Source: JAUXFK01 sp034189035 (GTDB lineage Bacteria; Desulfobacterota; UBA8473). Taken from it: DNA of 7,027 bases. The translations under genes and the position numbers were made by a program. Shown in pieces: positions 1 to 5,050 of this stretch (position 1 is the stretch's first letter; each line of letters opens with the position of its first letter). Where the stretch lies: positions 1-7,027 of the forward strand of contig JAXHVA010000169.1 of assembly GCA_034189035.1 (NCBI GenBank), given 5' to 3'. Under the pieces are notes generated by a model that was not told the DNA's origin, did no database searches, and saw only the letters and a list, made by a program, of their open reading frames with translations.

Positions 1-180
1 AACTGAAAAAGCCGGTGGCCCCTGGCCCTTTTTGGAAAGGTTGGCACGGTAATCATCTTCAAATTTGTGCCAGGGGATGATTTGGGCAAGTCGGACCCAG
101 CGGTTCTCGGATGAAAGCTTTTCGGAGAACAGTAATGTGAAGTTTTCAAATTCAAGTTGCTTTTCTGAGCGTCTGTACAT
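1..180 (-). CDS. IS5-type DDE transposase, N-terminal part, cut by window edge
   Basis: The minus strand reads without a stop from an ATG at 180-178 to the left edge, about 60 residues. It begins MYRRSEKQLEFENF and continues with SSENRWVRLAQIIPW and a GPPAFS segment. The pattern MYR..EKQLEFE(D/N)F....K....NRWV.LA..IPW is the N-terminal signature I know from IS5-group transposases, where it precedes the DDE catalytic core. The catalytic residues lie outside the window. The frame stays open upstream to a stop at 276-274, so an ATG at 237-235 would add 19 residues ending in LALIGEKI. Neither ATG has a good Shine-Dalgarno sequence. The family-like MYR start is preferred, without certainty. It points the same way as ftsH and lies downstream of it. 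Whether the copy is intact cannot be seen. Confidence 0.72.
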   Translation of the reverse strand, partial: MYRRSEKQLEFENFTLLFSEKLSSENRWVRLAQIIPWHKFEDDYRANLSKKGQGPPAFSV

Positions 181-189
181 GATTTTTTC

Positions 190-244
190 GCCGATTAGTG
201 CAAGGGTTTTTGAAGAAACATGCAAAATTGCTTGCATTTTCGGC
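190..244 (-). repeat. Nested inverted repeats in the transposase leader
   Basis: An outer pair, GCCGA at 190-194 and TCGGC at 240-244, encloses an inner perfect 6-bp pair, ATGCAA at 220-225 and TTGCAT at 232-237. Transcribed on the minus strand this would fold just ahead of the transposase ATG at 180. The inner arm would bury the alternative ATG at 237. Leader structures that limit transposase translation are known for insertion sequences, but the effect here is inferred only. Confidence 0.35.
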
Positions 245-441
245 CAACCTATTAACACATCTAAATAAATATATCAACACCATTAACGCTTATTCAGCAG
301 GCCTTACTTAATGTCATTGACTTAACGGGAAAGTTTATAGCATAGATGAAAGCCTTGATTCTGAGCTTCTTTTTTCCTAATGTATTTTTGATGTAATCTT
401 ATGGGTGAAATATTTTTAAAAGAGTTTGTTGATTTTTCAAA
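245..441. other. Spacer between ftsH stop and transposase leader; probable IS end
   Basis: No gene is visible. The run ATGTCATTGACTTAACGGG at 311-329 is a plausible place for the terminus of the insertion sequence, because it lies upstream of the transposase frame. The partner inverted repeat is outside the window, so this is unproven. Just past the ftsH stop the minus strand has a weak AT-rich 6-bp stem (TGATTT, GAA loop, AAATCA). It is not a convincing terminator. Confidence 0.3.
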
Positions 442-2238
442 TCAGGTCAGCAATGCTTTCAACTCTTCTCCGTCAATCTTTTCCTTTTCTAGAAGCAAAA
501 GAGCCCCTTTTTCCAGTGTGTTCCTTCTTTGGTTGAGTATCTCAAGGGCATTTGAAAATTCTTGTTCGATGATTTCCCTTACTTCTTCATCAATTAACTT
601 GGCTGTTGCCTCACTATACTCTACTGGTCTTTGCAATCCGGTCTCCAGGAAAAGGGACCGCTTTTCCGAAGAAAAATAAACCTGGCCCAACTTGCTGCTC
701 ATTCCGTATTCTTTTACCATACTTTGAGCAATATGTGTTGCTTTAGCCAAGTCATTATGCGCCCCAGTAGAGATATCGTTAAAAATAATCTTTTCTGCTG
801 CTCGACCGCCCAGCAATGTAGCGATTTTGTTGAGCAACTCCGTCTTTTTCATGAGAAACCTTTCTTCCGTGGGGACTTGGACTGTATATCCTAGAGCGGC
901 AATACCTCTGGGAATGATGGAAATTTTTTGGACCGGATCGGTATCTGGGAGGGAAAGTGCTACGATCGCATGCCCCAATTCATGATAGGCGACCATCTCT
1001 CTCTCTTTTGGATTGATCAGACGATTCTTTTTTTCAAGGCCTGCAATAATCCGTTCAACAGCCTCTTCAAACTCCGATATTCCGACTGTCTTCTTCTTTC
1101 TTCTTACTGCAAGCAACGCCGCTTCGTTCACTAGATTGGCAAGGTCCGCGCCTACCATGCCGGGAGTCATACTCGCCAACATTTCCAGATCAATATCATC
1201 CTCTGCCTTGATGTTCTTGAGGTGCACTTTCAGTATTTCCTCTCTTCCTTTTTTATCAGGACGGTCTACCAGGATTTGACGATCAAAGCGGCCCGGCCTG
1301 AGGAGAGCAGGATCGAGGATTTCTGGTCTGTTGGTAGCACCCATGAGAATGACGCCTACCTTGGGATCGAACCCGTCCATCTCTACTAAGAGTTGATTGA
1401 GGGTCTGTTCCCGCTCATCGTGACCCCCAACCATCCCAATACCCCGGGCCTTTCCAAGGGCATCTAACTCATCAATAAAGATGATGCAGGGAGCTTTGTG
1501 TTTTGCATTGATAAAGAGATCCCTTACCCTGGCGGCTCCAACACCAACAAACATTTCAACAAATTCAGATCCACTCATGCTGAAAAAAGGCACATGACTC
1601 TCTCCAGCAACAGCCCTGGCCATCAATGTTTTGCCTGTTCCTGGTGGGCCGACAAGGAGGACACCTTTTGGCATTTTGCCTCCAAGTTTGGTAAACCCCT
1701 CAGGCTCCTTGAGAAATTCAACTATTTCGATTAATTCCTGCCTTGCCTCATCAACTCCAGCAACATCTTTAAATGTTACATCCAACTCATTTTCTTCGTA
1801 TATCTTGGCCTTATTTCGGCCCAAGGACATAAAACCGGGTTGTTGACTCGACATCCTCTTTATCAAGAAATACCAAATTCCGATAAAAAGCAATAAAGGG
1901 AAGGTCCAGGAGAAGACGTCTCGAAGAAGGGTTGATTTGATTTCCCCTTTGAATGTTACATTGTACTGTTCCAAAAGCTTCGATATTTCAGGATCGACTC
2001 GCACTGTTTTAAAAAATTTGCCAGTATTCTTACCGATCCCGTCATTGATCAGCTTCCCCTGAATTTGATTGAGAGATATAGCAACCTCTGACACCTTATT
2101 CTCTTTGAGTAGCGTCAGAAATTGACTATAGGGAATGACACGTATGGCCATCATTGAAGAGATATAATTTTGAGCGATCAAAACGATCCATATGCCCAGT
2201 ATAATATACCATACGGAGAATCTCTGTTGTTTTTTCAT
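442..2238 (-). CDS. ftsH: Accessory-clade FtsH, membrane AAA+ zinc metalloprotease (598 aa)
   Basis: FtsH forms a hexamer in the inner membrane that unfolds and degrades membrane and soluble proteins using ATP. Visible features in order are TM1 (about residues 10-30), an outside domain (31-110) and TM2 (about 112-126). The AAA+ module follows, with Walker A GPPGTGKT (197-204), the FVGVG pore segment (230-234), Walker B IIFIDELD (252-259) and the second region of homology with arginines 314 and 317. The zinc site HELGH (419-423) and a third ligand, D496 in TGAHND, complete the protease. All key residues are present. At 598 residues it is shorter than E. coli FtsH (644) and ends soon after the peptidase domain. 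GGHDEREQTLNQLL (271-284), RLINPKEREMVAYHE (406-420) and the late RPVEYSEATAKLIDEEVREI segment recall the second FtsH paralogue of stress islands, such as that of Pseudomonas aeruginosa clone C; this is from memory. The SD is AAAGGA (2250-2245), six bases before the ATG. It is probably cotranscribed with the small ORF upstream. Confidence 0.97.
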   Translation of the reverse strand: MKKQQRFSVWYIILGIWIVLIAQNYISSMMAIRVIPYSQFLTLLKENKVSEVAISLNQIQGKLINDGIGKNTGKFFKTVRVDPEISKLLEQYNVTFKGEIKSTLLRDVFSWTFPLLLFIGIWYFLIKRMSSQQPGFMSLGRNKAKIYEENELDVTFKDVAGVDEARQELIEIVEFLKEPEGFTKLGGKMPKGVLLVGPPGTGKTLMARAVAGESHVPFFSMSGSEFVEMFVGVGAARVRDLFINAKHKAPCIIFIDELDALGKARGIGMVGGHDEREQTLNQLLVEMDGFDPKVGVILMGATNRPEILDPALLRPGRFDRQILVDRPDKKGREEILKVHLKNIKAEDDIDLEMLASMTPGMVGADLANLVNEAALLAVRRKKKTVGISEFEEAVERIIAGLEKKNRLINPKEREMVAYHELGHAIVALSLPDTDPVQKISIIPRGIAALGYTVQVPTEERFLMKKTELLNKIATLLGGRAAEKIIFNDISTGAHNDLAKATHIAQSMVKEYGMSSKLGQVYFSSEKRSLFLETGLQRPVEYSEATAKLIDEEVREIIEQEFSNALEILNQRRNTLEKGALLLLEKEKIDGEELKALLT

Positions 2239-2254
2239 AATTCGTCCTTTCGCT

Positions 2255-2365
2255 TTAATAATTTGATAAATTCATCTTTAGAAGCTCTTGCAATTTTCTC
2301 CCGATTCTTGTTATAGATATTATACGGATATCATCTATTGTGATTGAAATATTTGAAGTAGTCAT
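2255..2365 (-). CDS. Small ORF (36 aa) upstream of ftsH, Ile-rich; leader peptide or small protein
   Basis: An ATG at 2365-2363 opens a 36-codon frame ending at TAA 2257-2255, only 16 bp before the ftsH start. The protein begins MTTSNISITIDDIRI and ends LLKMNLSNY. I do not recognise it and see no membrane segment or signal peptide. Eight of 36 residues are isoleucine, four of them AUA codons (residues 10, 15, 16 and 18), with further rare-type codons such as AGA and CUA. Support for translation is a consensus GGAGG exactly 8 bases upstream and a good promoter just before that. The SD is stronger than that of ftsH. It could be a leader peptide controlling ftsH translation, an FtsH-associated small protein, or the truncated start of a lost gene. 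I cannot choose between these. Confidence 0.55.
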   Translation of the reverse strand: MTTSNISITIDDIRIISITRIGRKLQELLKMNLSNY

Positions 2366-2373
2366 TTTAACGA

Positions 2374-2378
2374 CCTCC
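2374..2378 (-). promoter_or_regulatory. Strong ribosome binding site (GGAGG) of the small ORF
   Basis: On the minus strand the sequence reads CCGGAGGTCGTTAAAATG, with 8 bases between GGAGG and the ATG at 2365. This is the best Shine-Dalgarno match in the window and the main reason for calling the 36-codon ORF. Confidence 0.65.
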
Positions 2379-2380
2379 GG

Positions 2381-2397
2381 TATGATAATATATCATA
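2381..2397. promoter_or_regulatory. AT palindrome over the ftsH-side -10 box, possible operator
   Basis: TATGATA, ATA, TATCATA is a perfect 7-bp inverted repeat with a 3-bp centre. It covers the proposed -10 box at 2390-2385. A repressor site is possible. AT-rich palindromes also arise by chance and no regulator gene lies in the window. Confidence 0.3.
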
Positions 2398-2412
2398 TCA
2401 AGTTTTTGGCAA
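2385..2412 (-). promoter_or_regulatory. Probable sigma-70 type promoter for the small ORF and ftsH
   Basis: On the minus strand TTGCCA (2412-2407) and TATTAT (2390-2385) are separated by 16 bp, and transcription would begin close to the GGAGG. Each hexamer differs from consensus at two or fewer positions. No heat-shock sigma-32 type promoter (CTTGAA plus CCCCAT-like boxes) is evident, although ftsH genes are often heat-inducible. Confidence 0.5.
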
Positions 2413-2419
2413 GTGAAAA

Positions 2420-2707
2420 GTATCTGTTTATCCTCAACCCAGACCTCCAAAAGTATACCTGAGTATTCCCCACAAAACCATCTCCTGAGTCTGTTTTCCC
2501 CCTTCCACCTGATCCGTTTTTTCCACTTCAATGATACATGTGAAGAGTATTGTACTTTGAACGAAAGAGTGGAGATTCATGTAAATCATCATCGGGTAGT
2601 ATTTACTGTAGAATCGAGGATTCAAACCCTTCTTTTTAATAGCCAGATAAATGAATTCTCTAGGTGATCCTTTGAAGTATAATCGATAAAATGGTGTAAT
2701 AAATCTT
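2420..2707. other. Gene-free stretch, nothing recognisable
   Basis: About 290 bp between the ftsH promoter and the repeat before the transposase remnant. A 99-codon frame runs on the minus strand from a GTG at 2733 to 2434, but it has no Shine-Dalgarno sequence, starts inside the repeated element and resembles no family I know. The overlapping plus-strand frame is equally unconvincing. It may be the flank of the decayed mobile element or a worn-out gene. Confidence 0.4.
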
Positions 2708-2753
2708 GGTTCTAAAACGACTTGACAATACACAATAAAGAGGATAGGTTTTT
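2708..2753 (+). repeat. Direct repeat copy A, leader of the Y1 transposase remnant
   Basis: These 46 bp match 4373-4418 without gaps at 37 of 46 positions, including a perfect 16-bp core ACAATAAAGAGGATAG (2732-2747). Copy A runs directly into the ATG of the transposase remnant. A TTGACA at 2723-2728 could be the -35 box of the old transposase promoter. Confidence 0.7.
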
Positions 2754-2755
2754 GT

Positions 2756-2945
2756 ATGCCAAGGCAGGGGAAATTTCATACTTTTGAACCTTACATCATG
2801 TTATGGGCCATGGAATTGATGATTTGCCCAATTCATGGTTAAGAAGATGGGATATTCTGTTGCGGATATTGCGCGCCTCTTTGAGCTAAAAACTTTAGCT
2901 CCTAATCGATTAGCCATTTCTGATGATTTGCTCGGAATAACTTAA
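2756..2945 (+). pseudogene. REP-associated tyrosine (Y1) transposase remnant, internally deleted and frameshifted
   Basis: Intact members, about 200-300 residues, are HUH-type single-strand transposases. They begin MPR..R...PG.LHHV..RGI and end in a helix-turn-helix. Here MPRQGKFHT is read from 2756 in one frame, and TLHHVMGHGID from 2788 in a second frame just after a TGA. A third frame from 2838 reads VKKMGYSVADIARLFELKT, which resembles the C-terminal helix-turn-helix segment, up to TAA 2943-2945. The whole catalytic middle, with the HUH histidines and the tyrosine, is missing; only 17 bases separate the second and third pieces. The element is dead. The match to the family N-terminus is good; the C-terminal match is suggestive. 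Confidence 0.68.
2883..2913. repeat. Perfect hairpin followed by a 12-bp palindrome
   Basis: GAGCTAAA (2883-2890), an AAC loop and TTTAGCTC (2894-2901) form a perfect 8-bp stem. The perfect palindrome CTAATCGATTAG (2902-2913) adjoins it directly. Both lie in the tail of the transposase remnant. No T-tract follows, so it is not a classical terminator. It may be a leftover of the hairpins that Y1 transposases recognise, but it lacks the full features of a known REP. Confidence 0.5.
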
Positions 2946-3010
2946 ATTTGAGAAGGATTCTGGGATCTGATGATAAAAAAAGTGTTATTTAGGCTCTTCG
3001 ATTTTTCTAT

Positions 3011-3016
3011 GAGGAG
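3011..3016 (+). promoter_or_regulatory. Ribosome binding site that fixes the TTG start of the CDF gene
   Basis: GAGGAG lies 6 bases before TTG 3023-3025. There is no ATG or GTG between the upstream in-frame stop (TAG 2990-2992) and this site, so the TTG is the natural start. An ATG at 3009 is in another frame and stops after nine codons. Confidence 0.7.
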
Positions 3017-3022
3017 AAGTCT

Positions 3023-4321
3023 TTGGTCAACGCACTAGAAGAGAAAGACGATAAAATTGATAAGTTAAAAAAGGGCCAAAGGGTAGCTTTTCTTGCTACA
3101 ACTATAGCGTTCCTTGTTGCTATAATGAAGGCAAGTATTGGTTATCTATTTGAGTCAGATGTACTAATAGCTGACGCCCTTCACAGTAGCGCAGACCTCT
3201 TGAGCAATTTTGCCGCTGGGTTCGGCCTCTGGCTGGCTTCAAGGAAAAAGAGCCCCAGGTTTCCTTATGGTCTGTACAAGGCAGAAACTCTGGCGTGTTT
3301 TATTGTAGGCGGGTTTATCATCTTTGCTGGGATTGAAATACTTCATGAAGGGCTTGGTAAACTCTTACGAATTGAACCAGTACAAGCTCTTCCTATTTTA
3401 CCTGTTAGCGCAAGTATAGTATCCTCAATTGCAGCCTTTTTTGTTGCGAGAAAACAACGAAGGGTTGGTAGGTTAATCGGATCCCAGTCCCTCATTGCAA
3501 ATTCTCGTGAGGCATTCCTTGATATCTTCACTTCTCTGATTGTTCTCGTTGGTATACTGATGGCATATGCAGCGATTCCCTATGTAGAGGGAGTAATAAT
3601 CATATTGATTGCGCTTCTTATACTTAAACTCGGTATTCAAAACGTATGGATATCTTTAATGATTCTCATGGATGCAAACCTGGATTCTGAGTTGCAGATT
3701 GAAATTGGGAAGGGAGTGAGCAGTATTTACGGAGTCAAAGGGGTCAATGAAGTAAAGATACGGCAGTCCGGTCCTTTCAAGATGGTGGAATGTATTATTT
3801 CAGCCAGACCTTTAATCTCCTTATACAGGGCACACGAGTTAGCCGATAGGGTGGAGGAATTTATATCTGAGAACTATAACCATATCGAATCTGTCTTTAT
3901 TCGTGTAGAGCCAATGAGGGAAGAAGTAGTCTCAGCTATTATTCCTGTGAAGAATATAGATGGCCTAGAATCCAGAATGCACGGACACTTTGGCAGGGCC
4001 CCCTATTTTGCAATCTTGAAGTTAAGCAACAACCAAGCAGATGTGGAAGATTTTTACTACAATGAATTCCTTAACGAGAAAAAGCACATAGGCGTAAAAC
4101 TCGTGAGGGTAATTGTTAGATATAAGATAGACATACTGTTTACAGCCAGCATCGGCGAGATAACCTTTCACATGCTGAAAGATAATTTAGTTGAGATATA
4201 CAAAGGTAAAGAGGACCTCTGTATAAAAGAGGTTATACAGAGCTATCGACTCAATGAACTTCAAAATTTAACAAGTCCAACCCATTCAGTAGAAGACTCT
4301 CAGGTTGGGAGGCAGTTCTAG
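3023..4321 (+). CDS. CDF cation efflux transporter with C-terminal NifX-like domain (432 aa)
   Basis: Cation diffusion facilitators export divalent metals (Zn, Fe, Mn, Co and others) from the cytoplasm, usually by proton exchange. Six membrane segments are visible at about 22-42, 47-72, 89-110, 125-145, 160-182 and 186-205. TM2 carries the metal motif ADALHSSAD with H54 and D58. In TM5 the usual HxxxD appears as E163-A-F-L-D167. A cytoplasmic CDF C-terminal domain spans about 222-297. A second soluble domain at about 302-405 contains GLESRMHGHFGRAPYFAIL and DILFTASIGEITFHML, typical of the dinitrogenase iron-molybdenum cofactor (NifX/NafY-like) family. The fusion could let the soluble domain bind a metal or metal cluster and gate or feed the transporter; this is inferred, and the ion is unknown. 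The start is TTG with GAGGAG upstream; no clear promoter or terminator is seen. Mobile-element repeats lie on both sides. Confidence 0.93.
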   Translation: MVNALEEKDDKIDKLKKGQRVAFLATTIAFLVAIMKASIGYLFESDVLIADALHSSADLLSNFAAGFGLWLASRKKSPRFPYGLYKAETLACFIVGGFIIFAGIEILHEGLGKLLRIEPVQALPILPVSASIVSSIAAFFVARKQRRVGRLIGSQSLIANSREAFLDIFTSLIVLVGILMAYAAIPYVEGVIIILIALLILKLGIQNVWISLMILMDANLDSELQIEIGKGVSSIYGVKGVNEVKIRQSGPFKMVECIISARPLISLYRAHELADRVEEFISENYNHIESVFIRVEPMREEVVSAIIPVKNIDGLESRMHGHFGRAPYFAILKLSNNQADVEDFYYNEFLNEKKHIGVKLVRVIVRYKIDILFTASIGEITFHMLKDNLVEIYKGKEDLCIKEVIQSYRLNELQNLTSPTHSVEDSQVGRQF

Positions 4322-4372
4322 ATAGGATAGCTAAGGGGACATTCAAAAAAGTAAAATTGCAAAAGAAGAAAG

Positions 4373-4418
4373 GGGTCCAAAGCGGTTTTACAACATACAA
4401 TAAAGAGGATAGATTTTT
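4373..4418 (+). repeat. Direct repeat copy B, downstream of the CDF gene
   Basis: This is the second copy of the 46-bp sequence at 2708-2753, in the same orientation, with the same 16-bp core at 4397-4412. It begins with GGGTCC, and a GGGGACATTC box lies at 4335-4344. Such GGGGTC and GGGGACA boxes often accompany Y1 transposase elements (from memory). No transposase start follows here, so B is a solo leader or element scar. Confidence 0.7.
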
Positions 4419-4520
4419 AAAAATCATCCAACCCCAATGAAGATCATCTCAGAAAACAATTGACTTTGGTTGGAGTTAAGTTCATAATTTTAAATATAAA
4501 CTAAGCCTATATATGGTATT

Positions 4521-4640
4521 ATGAAAGCCACTGCAAAGGATTTGAGGTTCGACGCAAAAGAACTCTTAGATTCTGTTAGAAGAGGTGAATAGGACATTAT
4601 CTCTTTTTGTGGAAAGCCATGCGTCTCCTATTCTCTATAA
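4521..4640 (+). pseudogene. Phd/YefM-type antitoxin remnant with in-frame stop
   Basis: From ATG 4521 the frame reads MKATAKDLRFDAKELLDSV, then RRGE, then a TAG at 4590-4592, and resumes DIISFCGKPC before TAA 4638-4640. Intact Phd/YefM antitoxins of this subtype begin MKATAKELRF..KELLD.V.RGEE..IT.RGKP.A.LVP. The match is close through GKPC; the first stop sits where a second Glu codon (GAG to TAG) would be expected. After GKPC the similarity is lost. Such antitoxins neutralise and autorepress a partner toxin, often Doc, YoeB or a PIN-domain RNase. No toxin gene is visible within the next 370 bp, so the pair is dead. There is no clear Shine-Dalgarno sequence. Confidence 0.72.
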
Positions 4641-4988
4641 GGAGCTTAAGAAACCTTAAAAGACCTGAGAATCAAGAGATTTATTCCATAATGGAGATTC
4701 TCTCATATTAATAAGGCCAAACATAAGTCCTTTGGAGACGATTACTCAAAGACCCTCGTGATGATCTTGTCTAAAAATTCATTGTTGAATAATCAAGTGA
4801 GTATAGCATTACCTGTTAATAAAAAGCATTTTTAAGGACACCGAACATTTCGGTGTTCAAGTAATTACCTTATAAAACCTTTAAACCCTGAGCCGAGAAC
4901 TTTTAAGGTATTCAAAAAGATAGCAATATAACAGGCCATTTACCGAGAAAAATCCTATTGACTTATTGAATAGTTACGATTCATCATC
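4641..4988. other. Gene-free stretch after the antitoxin remnant
   Basis: No supported gene is present. A short plus-strand frame at about 4704-4834, containing HKSFGDDYSKTLVMIL, has no start or Shine-Dalgarno sequence and may be the worn tail of the antitoxin/toxin locus. Inverted repeats include GAGAATC/GATTCTC (4667-4673 and 4696-4702), the hairpin at 4836-4858, and an imperfect pair TACCTTATAAAA/TTTTAAGGTA (4866-4877 and 4901-4910). Confidence 0.4.
4836..4858. repeat. 10-bp stem hairpin with a 3-base loop
   Basis: ACACCGAA (4838-4845), loop CAT, TTCGGTGT (4849-4856) is a perfect 8-bp stem. It extends by a G-T wobble and a G-C pair to 4836-4858. No T-run follows on the plus strand, so it is not a standard intrinsic terminator. 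On the minus strand the following sequence, TTAAAAATGCTTTTT, is T-rich but interrupted. The role is unknown. Confidence 0.55.
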
Positions 4989-4997
4989 TGTTATAAA
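4989..4997 (+). promoter_or_regulatory. Candidate extended -10 promoter for the nitroreductase
   Basis: TGTTATAAA contains the TG of an extended -10 plus TATAAA. The nearest -35-like box, TTGAAT at 4966-4971, is 20 bp away, which is too far, but extended -10 promoters tolerate weak -35 boxes. Transcription would start near 5004, which suits a gene start at 5051 better than one at 5015. Confidence 0.35.
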
Positions 4998-5035
4998 TGC
5001 ATTGAACAAGTCAAATGAACGGCCTACTACTTCTT

Positions 5036-5041
5036 GAGGAG
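5036..5041 (+). promoter_or_regulatory. Ribosome binding site that sets the nitroreductase start at 5051
   Basis: GAGGAG lies 9 bases before ATG 5051. The earlier in-frame ATG at 5015 has no Shine-Dalgarno sequence. Confidence 0.65.
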
Positions 5042-5050
5042 TTATATCAT

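Noticed and set aside
442..2238. Several 64-92 codon plus-strand frames opposite ftsH
   Set aside because: They are antisense shadows of a highly conserved gene, with no ribosome sites and no family resemblance.
2618..2629. GGATTCAAACCC resembles a tRNA T-loop
   Set aside because: No acceptor, D or anticodon stem can be paired around it.
2434..2733. A 99-codon minus-strand frame upstream of ftsH, starting with GTG
   Set aside because: It has no Shine-Dalgarno sequence, its start lies inside the repeated transposase leader, and it matches no family I know. It is described only as part of a blank region.
4836..4858. Hairpin as an intrinsic terminator
   Set aside because: There is no run of T after the stem on the plus strand, and the nearest upstream intact plus-strand gene ends over 500 bp earlier.
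5015..5050. Longer nitroreductase start at ATG 5015
   Set aside because: It has no Shine-Dalgarno sequence and would leave a leader of only about 11 bases from the candidate promoter. GAGGAG before 5051 fits better.
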